Assembly: GCA_003224665.1 (NCBI GenBank)
Contig: QHZM01000163.1
Coordinates: 1-8,230 of the forward strand
DNA: 8,230 nt
Source: Acidobacteriota bacterium
GTDB lineage: Bacteria; Acidobacteriota; Terriglobia; UBA7540
Direction of reading: 5' to 3'
Part shown: positions 1 through 5,521 of the stretch, in pieces
Numbering within the stretch: position 1 is the first letter of the stretch
How the letters are laid out: each line of letters opens with the position of its first letter
Position numbers and translations under genes: made by a program
The notes under the pieces: model-generated
Seen by the model: only the letters and a program-made list of their open reading frames with translations
What the model was told of the DNA's origin: nothing
The model's database searches: none

Positions 1-630
1 AACTCGCGCCTGGTCGCCTGCCGCGAGCCGGATACCGTTCAAATCGAGACTTCCCGCGATGACGAAGGCATACGCCTTGCGCCCGGGCGCGCTCGTGTGG
101 GTGACGGACTGTTTCTTGTCCAGCGCGGAAACATAAATCGCCGCGTCCTGGTCAATCCGCAGCGTCCCCGGTACCAGGCCCGAGGATACAACGGAAAGCA
201 GCTTTCCGCTCCTCTCCGCGCGGGTGAACGGTCGCTGCTCCCAGCGGGGCTTCAACCCCTTGGTGCGAGGAAGAATCCATAGCTGGAGGAGGTGGACAGG
301 ATTTTCTCCTGAGTGATTGTATTCGGAATGGACGATGCCCGTTCCGGCCGACATGACCTGAACCTCACCCGGGTGGATGATGCCGGTGTTTCCCTCGCTG
401 TCCCGGTGCGCGAGTTCTCCTTCGAGCCCGTAGGTGACGATTTCCATGTCACGGTGAGGGTGCGGGCCGAATCCCTGCCCGGGCTGGATGACGTCGTCGT
501 TAAAGACGCGCAGCGGCCCCCAGCTCATGTTGGCGGGGTCATTGTAATCATCGACCGAAAAATGCCAGTAGGTGGAAAGCCAGCCGCGGTCCGCGTGGTG
601 CCGCTCATGCGATTTGATGACCTTAATCAT
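1..630 (-). CDS. Pirin family protein (YhhW-like quercetinase), 3' end cut by window
   Basis: Two-domain cupin protein of the pirin family; characterised relatives such as E. coli YhhW cleave quercetin with a bound metal ion, but the substrate here is unknown. The frame is open from the ATG at 630 to the window edge and gives 210 residues. The family is about 230 long, so only the last C-terminal strands are missing. The N-terminal cupin carries the ligand motifs GPHPHRDME and GIVHSEYN; the four metal ligands fall at H57, H59, H101 and E103, the same numbers as I recall for YhhW. No signal peptide, so cytoplasmic. The start is supported by GGGAGG at 636-641 (minus strand), 5 bases upstream. 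It lies 88 bases downstream of a MarR-type regulator on the same strand, so regulation by that protein is likely. Family is sure; the enzymatic activity is inferred. Confidence 0.93.
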   Translation of the reverse strand, partial: MIKVIKSHERHHADRGWLSTYWHFSVDDYNDPANMSWGPLRVFNDDVIQPGQGFGPHPHRDMEIVTYGLEGELAHRDSEGNTGIIHPGEVQVMSAGTGIVHSEYNHSGENPVHLLQLWILPRTKGLKPRWEQRPFTRAERSGKLLSVVSSGLVPGTLRIDQDAAIYVSALDKKQSVTHTSAPGRKAYAFVIAGSLDLNGIRLAAGDQARV

Positions 631-699
631 CGGTGCCTCCCGCGGGCTGAACAGGTCTACGGCTCCTCGCCCGCTCTGTCCCCTTAGATGTCGTCACCA

Positions 700-716
700 C
701 GTTGTTCGTTACAACG
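700..716. promoter_or_regulatory. Candidate MarR operator palindrome upstream of pirin gene
   Basis: The arms CGTTGT (700-705) and ACAACG (711-716) form a perfect 6-bp inverted repeat around TCGTT. The total of 17 bp is typical of dimeric winged-helix operators of the MarR class. It lies just past the end of the regulator gene and about 70 bases before the pirin start. No convincing -10 box was found beside it, and no second copy was seen before the regulator gene, so the operator role is inferred from position and symmetry alone. Confidence 0.35.
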
Positions 717-718
717 AC

Positions 719-1195
719 TTATTTTCCCCCAAGCCGCTGCCCTCCCCGCACCAAGTCGAGCAGGCTCATGAGGCTGCGGAGCCGCCGGGCTCCAAGGTGC
801 CGTAGCTGGCGCCAGTGAAGTTCCAAAATCGGCTGGTCGAGTTTTTCCAAAAGCTTCAGTCCTTTCTCAGTGATCCGCACCGTGATGACGCGCCGGTCCA
901 GCCGTTCGCGGGAGCGCGTCACAAGCCCGCGGGCCTCAAGGCGGTCGAGGAGGCGCGTAATGTCAGGGTCGCGGGTCAGCATCCGGTCGGCGACTTCGCG
1001 ACAGGCCAGGCCCTTAAGCCCGGCCCCGCGGAGGATCCGGAGGGCGTTATACTGCGTGTGCGAAAGGGCCGCCGGTTTGAGGGTTTCCTCGACGCCTCGG
1101 AGAAGAGCGTCGGCGGTCCGCTGGAGGCGACAGTCGTTCTGTCGAGTGCACCTCGCCCGCCGGGGCGGTCTGGGGTAGATTCGCCAACAACCCAA
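719..1195 (-). CDS. MarR family transcriptional regulator
   Basis: Predicted 158-residue dimeric winged-helix repressor, a normal length for the family. Residues about 44-60 (LSHTQYNALRILRGAG) form the helix entering the DNA-binding domain. The helix-turn-helix lies at about 64-92, with a recognition helix containing TRDPDITRLLDRLEARG. The beta wing is at about 93-112 and carries the family signature RERLDRRVITVRITEKG. The remaining C-terminal helix belongs to the dimer interface. MarR proteins usually respond to phenolic ligands or oxidants; the ligand cannot be read here. The start is a TTG at 1195: no ATG or GTG exists in frame between it and the upstream stop at 1277-1279, and AGGGG sits about 7 bases before it. 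The first 20 residues are Arg/Cys-rich and poorly conserved in type, so a later non-ATG start is possible. Pirin follows on the same strand, and the aldo/keto reductase is transcribed divergently; either may be its target. Confidence 0.93.
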   Translation of the reverse strand: MGCWRIYPRPPRRARCTRQNDCRLQRTADALLRGVEETLKPAALSHTQYNALRILRGAGLKGLACREVADRMLTRDPDITRLLDRLEARGLVTRSRERLDRRVITVRITEKGLKLLEKLDQPILELHWRQLRHLGARRLRSLMSLLDLVRGGQRLGGK

Positions 1196-1254
1196 ACAAG
1201 CCCCTGCAAAGTCCCGGTCCGAAGCTTGCCTCCACTCTGGATGGGATATCTCGA

Positions 1255-1283
1255 TTGACGTAGACGTTTGGGAATGTTATGAA
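1255..1283 (+). promoter_or_regulatory. Sigma70-type promoter of the aldo/keto reductase gene
   Basis: TTGACG (1255-1260, 5 of 6 consensus bases) is separated by exactly 17 bases from TATGAA (1278-1283, 4 of 6). Transcription would start near 1290 and give a leader of about 45 bases before the ATG at 1335. It sits in the 139-base divergent region between the MarR gene and the reductase, so a MarR dimer bound here could control both directions. This is a prediction from sequence match only. Confidence 0.5.
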
Positions 1284-1334
1284 GCGAGTGGAACGGCTGT
1301 GTTTGAATTATGGAAGCAGGGGGAGGAGAGTCAG

Positions 1335-2312
1335 ATGCGTCGAAGAGATTTGCTGACGAAGGGCACAGCGGCTGCGGGACTCGCAGCCTCGCGCAAAGTT
1401 CTCGAACCACTCGCGAAGGCGGCGTCTATGGCGACCAAGCTTCCGACGGTGCCGAAGCGGAGACTGGGGAAGACCGGAATCGATCTTTCCATCATCGCCC
1501 TCGGAGGGGTCGCGGTGATGGACACGGAGCAGGGTTTCGCCAACAATCTCGTCGCGGAGGCGTTTGACGGCGGCATCAATTACTTCGACGTAGCCCCCAG
1601 CTACAGCAACGCCCAGGAGCGCCTCGGCCCGGCCCTGGAGCCTTACCGCCAGAAGGCCTTTCTCGCCTGTAAGACCCTGAAGCGCGACAAGGCGGGCGCG
1701 GCGGCGGAACTCGATCAGTCGCTGAAGCTTTTGCGGACGGACCATCTCGACCTTTACCAGCTTCATGCCTTGACCAAGATGGAAGACCTCAACCAGGCGC
1801 TCGGTCCCGGCGGGGCGCTGGAAACTTTCGTCGCGGCGCGGAAGGCGGGCAAGATTCGTTTCATCGGCTTTTCGGCGCATTCCGTCGAGACGGCCCTTGC
1901 GGCGATGGACCGCTTCGACTTTGACACGATCCTTTTCCCCGTCAATTTTGTGCTCTTCTCTCAGGCGAATTTCGGGCCGCAAGTTCTGGCGCGCTCCCGG
2001 GAAAAGGGTATGGGCATTCTTGCGCTCAAAGCGATGGCGAAAACCAGGTGGCCCTCGTCTCTCAAAGAGAGCGAACGACCGAATCCCAAGTGCTGGTACC
2101 AGCCGTGCGCCTTGCCGGAAGAAGCGTCACTCGCCTTGCGGTGGACGCTTTCGCAACCGATTACGGCGGCTGTCCCTCCCGGCGACGAAAAGTATTTCCG
2201 CCTTGCCCTGGAAGTGGCCCGGCAATTTGAACCGGTGGGGCCGGAAGAGGAAAAAGCCTTGCTGGCCCGCGCACCCGGAATTGAGCCGATTTTCAGGTTA
2301 GGGAATGCCTAG
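1335..2312 (+). CDS. Tat-signal aldo/keto reductase
   Basis: NAD(P)H-dependent oxidoreductase of the aldo/keto reductase superfamily, 325 residues, predicted (beta/alpha)8 barrel; reduces carbonyl groups of an unknown substrate. The N-terminus MRRRDLLTKGTAAAG is a twin-arginine export signal of the RRDLLTKG type with a short Ala/Gly region, so export in folded form to the periplasm is likely, although the hydrophobic stretch is weak. The barrel starts near residue 42 (RRLGKTGIDLSIIALGG). The catalytic tetrad is complete: D85 and Y90 in NYFDVAPSYSNAQERLG, K113 in ACKTLK, H144 in LYQLHAL. The usual FIGFSAHS strand follows. The start at 1335 is chosen over a GTG at 1299 because GGAGGAGAG (1322-1330) lies 4 bases before it and the Tat signal begins there. 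No iron-sulphur C-terminal extension is present. Divergent from the MarR gene. Confidence 0.92.
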   Translation: MRRRDLLTKGTAAAGLAASRKVLEPLAKAASMATKLPTVPKRRLGKTGIDLSIIALGGVAVMDTEQGFANNLVAEAFDGGINYFDVAPSYSNAQERLGPALEPYRQKAFLACKTLKRDKAGAAAELDQSLKLLRTDHLDLYQLHALTKMEDLNQALGPGGALETFVAARKAGKIRFIGFSAHSVETALAAMDRFDFDTILFPVNFVLFSQANFGPQVLARSREKGMGILALKAMAKTRWPSSLKESERPNPKCWYQPCALPEEASLALRWTLSQPITAAVPPGDEKYFRLALEVARQFEPVGPEEEKALLARAPGIEPIFRLGNA

Positions 2313-2390
2313 ATGGGGGCGCGCCCACCGACCTTGGCCTCGCAAAATTGGCTGCCCATTAACTTCGGCTACCCCGCTGGCACCGATATC

Positions 2391-2419
2391 TTCAAATCGA
2401 CCTGAGCTGACGATATAAT
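2391..2419 (+). promoter_or_regulatory. Promoter of the antitoxin-like gene
   Basis: TTCAAA (2391-2396, 4 of 6) and a perfect TATAAT (2414-2419) are separated by 17 bases. The predicted transcription start near 2426 leaves a leader of only about 13 bases before the ATG at 2439. This match argues that the small downstream gene is, or was, an independent transcription unit and not part of the reductase transcript. Confidence 0.55.
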
Positions 2420-2438
2420 GCCGAGCGGAGAGCAGCCA

Positions 2439-2648
2439 ATGATGAAGGGCGTTCAATACGTTGTCGATGAGGGCGGGGAGCCGACGGCGGTCGTCATTGA
2501 CCTCAAGGCAAACTCAGAACTACGGGAAGATTTCCACGATCAGGTTCTGGCCATTCCTGTCACTGGGCCCGGCTCCGGCTGGGGGTTCACTGACCGCACA
2601 CATGCCAATCAGCGGCACGTGTGCGCCACCCGCGACGTGCCGATTTGA
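2439..2648 (+). CDS. Truncated antitoxin-like protein (type II TA antitoxin relic)
   Basis: A 69-residue frame. Residues 2-37 (MKGVQYVVDEGGEPTAVVIDL, then LREDFHD) match the N-terminal pattern of small antitoxin-type proteins I recall as MKGVQYVVDdkG.ktAVVIDL...LwEDFyD, normally about 75-80 residues long and followed by an Arg/Glu-rich helix containing a PRESLE-type motif. That helix is absent. After about residue 38 the frame runs into Pro/Gly-rich sequence with no antitoxin character, so the gene appears broken near 2553 and the rest is chance read-through. No RelE/ParE-type toxin gene follows. The ATG at 2439 is chosen because GGAG (2427-2430) lies 8 bases before it; the ATG at 2418 overlaps the -10 box and is excluded. 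It converges with the Kelch gene, 13 bases away. Family assignment is from memory of the motif. Confidence 0.55.
   Translation: MMKGVQYVVDEGGEPTAVVIDLKANSELREDFHDQVLAIPVTGPGSGWGFTDRTHANQRHVCATRDVPI
2575..2583 (+). repeat. 9-bp inverted copy, left end of the Kelch block
   Basis: CCGGCTGGG here has its exact reverse complement at 4316-4324. The two copies flank the Kelch segment and lie at or close to the points where the antitoxin-like and sialidase-like homologies stop. It may be a trace of the rearrangement or chance. Confidence 0.3.
2613..2642. terminator. Hairpin between convergent genes
   Basis: CGGCACGT (2613-2620) and ACGTGCCG (2635-2642) form a perfect 8-bp stem with a 14-base loop. 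It sits at the tail of the antitoxin-like frame, 20 bases past the Kelch stop codon on the minus strand, where a bidirectional terminator would be expected. There is no U-tract on either side, so efficient intrinsic termination is doubtful; it may only be an RNA 3'-end stabiliser. Confidence 0.3.
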
Positions 2649-2661
2649 GGGTGAAGGTCGG

Positions 2662-4098
2662 TCATGGCAGATATAGATCCGCCTCGTCGTTAAAGCCAGT
2701 TGGTTTGCCAGACTCAATCTCGTCACCCACGACAAGAACTGTTCCGTCGGGCAAGAGAATCGCCCGATGCCCAAACCTGATTCTGTTCATGTTAGCTGTG
2801 ACATAGAACAGACCCGATGCAGGATCGTAGAGCTCAGCCGATCTATCGGAATTTACAAAGATACCTCCTCCTGCCGACAGCCCGCCGGTTATGAGCACCT
2901 GCCCATTGGCAAGCGGTGTTGCTGCGGGGAAAAACCTGACGACATTCATGTTTCCGGTTGGGCTAAACGTACCGTTCGTGGGATCGAACAACTCAGCCTT
3001 TTCGCCGCCTGTAATAAGAAGGTTTAAGGCTCCAGTAACGAGCACCTTGCCGTTTTGCAACAGCGTCGTGGTGTGAAACGCTCGCGGAGTAGCCATGCTG
3101 CCCGTTGCAGTAAACTGGCCGCTGGCAGGATCATAGATCTCGGCGGACACTTGGCCATTTGCCGGATTATTGTCGTATCCTCCGGTAAGAAGGACACGCC
3201 CATCCTGGAGTACGGTTGCCGTGTGCTCTCCACGTGCAGCAGTCAGATTTCCAGTTGTCGTGAAGATGCTCGTACCCGGGTCGAAGAGTTCGGCTGTGTT
3301 GAAGACTGTAAAGCTGGATCCTGTTCCCGCGTTGCCTCCTGCCAGCAAGACCTTCCCGTTCCCGAGCAGCGTGGCTGTGTGACGGGCACGCGGAGTCGCC
3401 ATACTGCTCAGCGAAGTGAAAGTGCCTATGCCGGGGTCGTAAAGCTCCGCGCTTGATAATGGGTTGCCTGAGGCATCACTCCCACCCGCAACGAGCACCT
3501 CACCGTTCGGCAGAAGAATAGCGGTGTGATCGCAACGAGGGTTATTCATAGTTCCTGTGGCCACAAACATCCCTGTTGTAGGATTGTAGACCTCAGCGCT
3601 TGCAAGGATGGCCCCACCTGACAAAACAGACCCCCCGCCAGCGATGAGGACCATGCCGTTTGGTAGGAGCGTAGCGGTGTGACACTTAAAACGCCCAGTG
3701 ACAGGCAATCCTGTGGTAGGAACGAACTTTCCCACACCAGATGTTACCCTCAATGTTACAGTCAGGCTAACGGTCGGGTCGGCTTGGCTGGTGATAATGA
3801 GGTGGTAGGTGCCGGCGGTTGCTGGCGCTGTGAAGGTCGCTTGGGCAGGTTGGCTACAATCAGCACTCCCTCCCAATGACCCTTCCTGAATGCTGCATGT
3901 GATGCTCGTATTGTTAGTCCCTACAAAGCTCACGAGTATGACCTCAGTTCCGCCAAGGCCTACAAACGCGTTAGAGGGATAGGAACTCATGGCCGGGTGA
4001 ACAACAAGGGTCGTTTCAGAAGACGTTCCCCCACCGCCGCAACTTGCGAGGACAGCTAGAGAGGCGACTAACAAACACAGCGGAACAAAGTGGCGCAT
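2662..4098 (-). CDS. Kelch-repeat lipoprotein with N-terminal Ig-like domain
   Basis: Predicted surface or periplasmic lipoprotein of 478 residues; function unknown, the fold suggesting binding of a polymer or partner protein. Residues 1-20 form a lipoprotein signal ending in the lipobox LASC (C20), followed by a GGGG linker. Residues about 27-120 look like an Ig-like beta-sandwich, with C68 and C81 able to pair. Residues about 134-478 hold seven Kelch-type repeats of 49-53 residues, each of the form HTATLLPNGkVLvaGG ... AELYDP.tG.F..tG.M. The repeat-leading His is at 140, 191, 240, 292, 342 and 444, and is replaced by Pro at 391. Seven repeats suit a closed seven-bladed propeller. The ATG at 4098 is chosen over a TTG at 4188 because the signal peptide starts there, although its ribosome binding site (AGAGAAA) is weak. 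Rows of this gene are often only 50-53% G+C, lower than flanking genes, which hints at separate origin. Confidence 0.9.
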   Translation of the reverse strand: MRHFVPLCLLVASLAVLASCGGGGTSSETTLVVHPAMSSYPSNAFVGLGGTEVILVSFVGTNNTSITCSIQEGSLGGSADCSQPAQATFTAPATAGTYHLIITSQADPTVSLTVTLRVTSGVGKFVPTTGLPVTGRFKCHTATLLPNGMVLIAGGGSVLSGGAILASAEVYNPTTGMFVATGTMNNPRCDHTAILLPNGEVLVAGGSDASGNPLSSAELYDPGIGTFTSLSSMATPRARHTATLLGNGKVLLAGGNAGTGSSFTVFNTAELFDPGTSIFTTTGNLTAARGEHTATVLQDGRVLLTGGYDNNPANGQVSAEIYDPASGQFTATGSMATPRAFHTTTLLQNGKVLVTGALNLLITGGEKAELFDPTNGTFSPTGNMNVVRFFPAATPLANGQVLITGGLSAGGGIFVNSDRSAELYDPASGLFYVTANMNRIRFGHRAILLPDGTVLVVGDEIESGKPTGFNDEADLYLP

Positions 4099-4230
4099 GG
4101 AAAGTTTCTCTGGGCCGAGGCCGGGCAAGGCGTAGCTCCTGCGAAGAGAACAGGGAGACAGGTACCCGACTGCATCCGAACCCGACAAGGGCAGGAAGAA
4201 TTCAAATGCCTGTTCAGCAAGTTAGCGCAT

Positions 4231-4306
4231 CAGACTTCGTGTTCTTCGAAGTCTGCGGCTCTCTCTGAGGACGAACCGCAGAGTTTCAGCAAATCGAAAC
4301 TCTGCG
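4231..4306. repeat. Twin palindromes, REP/BIME-like element
   Basis: Two related perfect inverted repeats lie 21 bases apart. The first is CAGACTTCG (4231-4239) with CGAAGTCTG (4247-4255) and a 7-base loop. The second is CGCAGAGTTTC (4277-4287) with GAAACTCTGCG (4296-4306) and an 8-base loop. Both arms share the pattern CAGA(C/G)TT(T)C, so the units look like diverged copies of one palindrome. A third pairing, TCTGCGG (4252-4258) with CCGCAGA (4276-4282), links them and allows an alternative fold. This matches the layout of REP doublets (BIMEs), which are multiplied in trans by REP-associated IS200-like transposases in other bacteria. It lies in the leader of the Kelch gene and abuts the break in the sialidase-like remnant. 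Copy number in the genome is unknown. Confidence 0.6.
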
Positions 4307-4313
4307 CTCCTCG

Positions 4314-4448
4314 CTCCCAGCCGGGGAAGTGAGGGCCGTCGATCTTCCAGGATTTTCGCCGGGGGTCGCTGCGGAAGATAAACGCGCCCTTCCGCGTGTC
4401 GACATAGAGCTTCACTTCGCGCGCATGAGCTTTCTTCTTCGCTGGGAT
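4314..4448 (-). pseudogene. 5' remnant of a sialidase-like (BNR/VPS10-type) beta-propeller gene
   Basis: Reading on the minus strand from 4448 gives (I)PAKKKAHAREVKLYV, then DTRKGAFIFRSDPRRKSWK and IDGPHFPGWE. This is the opening of exo-alpha-sialidase-like or glycosyl-hydrolase-like proteins, whose N-terminus I recall as MPAKKK...VKL.VgTRKGaFi.rSD.RRk.W...GPHFlGwE. Such proteins are about 300-400 residues long. Recognisable sequence stops after about 45 codons and runs into the twin-palindrome element. The probable start codon is ATC (4446-4448) where ATG is expected, yet AGGAGAGG lies only 4 bases before it, so the start seems to have mutated after the signal evolved. A GTG at 4413-4415 is in frame but lacks a ribosome binding site. 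It begins 55 bases after the membrane-protein gene on the same strand, so an ancestral operon is likely. Family recognition is from memory of the motif. Confidence 0.55.
4316..4324 (-). repeat. 9-bp inverted copy, right end of the Kelch block
   Basis: Read on the minus strand this is CCGGCTGGG, identical to the plus strand at 2575-2583. It covers the last recognisable codons (PGW) of the sialidase-like remnant, directly at the break. Confidence 0.3.
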
Positions 4449-4503
4449 AGCACCTCTCCTGCTAGCCCATGAGTTTCGTCATTGGACGGACGCGCCGGCG
4501 TCT

Positions 4504-5175
4504 TCACGCCGCCGGTTGCGCCGCGGGTTTGCGTCGCGTGGCGATCGCGGCGGCAACTGCGCCGAAGAGCGTCCCCGCCAGCACCGTAAACGCTATCCAG
4601 AGAATCATCTGCGGCAGGACTCCGAAACCGATGAAGTCCGACGCAAAACCTTTCGATTCGTAGCCGGGCGGCAAGGCGTCGTAGTGGGTGCCCCAGCTCC
4701 CGCGAAACGCCAAGAACACGACAATCAGCACGGGGATCCGTGCCGCATACCCGTAGGCGACCAGAACTTTAGTGAGGCTCGGCCACCCCCAAAGCTGGAC
4801 CACCACAGTCGCTGCCATCAGCGAAAATCCCGCGACGGTTTTGGCAAGCGAGGCGAACTGGGCGGAAAATAGCAGATAACCACCCGAGACCAACAGGAGC
4901 AGTCCCAGGCCCCATAAAGCGAACGTCTTCCCCAGTTTGGCCGGTCCTGCGCCAGTTCCCGATAGCTTGAGCGCGAAATAGATACCGAAGATGGGCGCGA
5001 GCCACGCGATGCCGACGATTGCACCACCGCCGCCCGCCCCTTTGCCGAAAAGTATCGGTGACCAGTTCTGGAGTTCACCGACCACGCGCAGGATCGTAAC
5101 GCCGAGCGTAATCAAGCTCGGCACCAGGATGAGTTTTGCAATTTCCACGCGGTTGCCAGAAGTTGTCTCGATCAT
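4504..5175 (-). CDS. Uncharacterised six-helix integral membrane protein
   Basis: I do not recognise a named family. The 223-residue product is strongly hydrophobic, with six likely transmembrane helices at about 13-33, 51-69, 84-104, 112-130, 136-157 and 185-212. A Gly-rich loop (GKGAGGGG) follows helix 1. A longer polar loop at 158-184 (RGSWGTHYDALPPGYESKG) lies between helices 5 and 6. The tail is basic (ATRRKPAAQPAA), pointing to a cytoplasmic C-terminus by the positive-inside rule. No catalytic or transporter signature is visible; the 158-184 loop, with H164, Y165, D166 and E173, is the best place for function. The ATG at 5175 is supported by GAGAGGAG ending 6 bases upstream. It is the likely first gene of an ancestral operon with the sialidase-like remnant. 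The loss of that partner leaves its role open. Confidence 0.8.
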   Translation of the reverse strand: MIETTSGNRVEIAKLILVPSLITLGVTILRVVGELQNWSPILFGKGAGGGGAIVGIAWLAPIFGIYFALKLSGTGAGPAKLGKTFALWGLGLLLLVSGGYLLFSAQFASLAKTVAGFSLMAATVVVQLWGWPSLTKVLVAYGYAARIPVLIVVFLAFRGSWGTHYDALPPGYESKGFASDFIGFGVLPQMILWIAFTVLAGTLFGAVAAAIATRRKPAAQPAA

Positions 5176-5521
5176 ATGAGTCTCCTCTCTTCAATGACCG
5201 CCCGTCGGAGCCAAAGGCCCTCCGGCGAACTTTTCGCTCCCAGAGCGGGTACAGGGTTTCGTATTGTTGCCGATTTGATGAACCAATGCAGGTCCACGAT
5301 GCAGCCTTTTAGTTTCAACAACGGCAGTCCAAATTGGCTCTTGCGGATTCGTCCCGAATTGGCCCGTTGGCCGAATTGCCGACTCTCGTCCCAGAGTTTG
5401 TGGACCTCGCTGGCCGCGAGCGACTCGAGCCAGTCGCGCAGGCGCGTCAATCGGACTTGTCGCTCTAATATGCAGACCTCAGGTGCTGCCCTCGGCGATT
5501 CCCGGAATCGCTTCTTGACGC
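5176..5521. other. 346-base spacer with no supported gene
   Basis: The stretch between the DUF1080 stop and the membrane-protein start has long open frames on both strands, but neither has a recognisable domain, a ribosome binding site with a normal start codon, or protein-like composition. A weak minus-strand promoter for the membrane protein could be TTGGTT with TACGAA 17 bases on (about 5254-5282; 3 of 6 matches each). A small inverted repeat GCGACT/AGTCGC lies at 5420-5437. Otherwise only the hairpin at 5495-5511 stands out. Confidence 0.5.
5495..5511 (-). terminator. Terminator-like hairpin after DUF1080 gene
   Basis: GCGATTCC (5495-5502) and GGAATCGC (5504-5511) form a perfect inverted repeat around one base. 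As RNA it folds as a 6-bp stem with a 5-base loop, 10 bases past the DUF1080 stop codon. Position and symmetry suit a transcription end, but no run of U follows on the minus strand, so intrinsic termination is not certain. Confidence 0.4.

Noticed and set aside
815..1258. 147-codon plus-strand open frame
   Set aside because: Lies opposite the MarR gene, whose protein has clear family motifs; the plus frame has none.
1299..1334. GTG start giving a 12-residue longer reductase
   Set aside because: The longer form would bury the Tat signal; GGAGGAGAG precedes the ATG at 1335.
1308..1982. 224-codon minus-strand open frame
   Set aside because: Antisense to the aldo/keto reductase; Arg/Glu/Gly-rich composition typical of the complement of a GC-rich gene and no domain.
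4099..4188. TTG start giving a 30-residue longer Kelch protein
   Set aside because: The lipoprotein signal with LASC lipobox begins at the ATG at 4098.
4489..4502. GC-rich palindrome GACGC-GCCG-GCGTC just after the membrane-protein stop
   Set aside because: Only a 5-bp stem without a U-tract; too weak to call a terminator.
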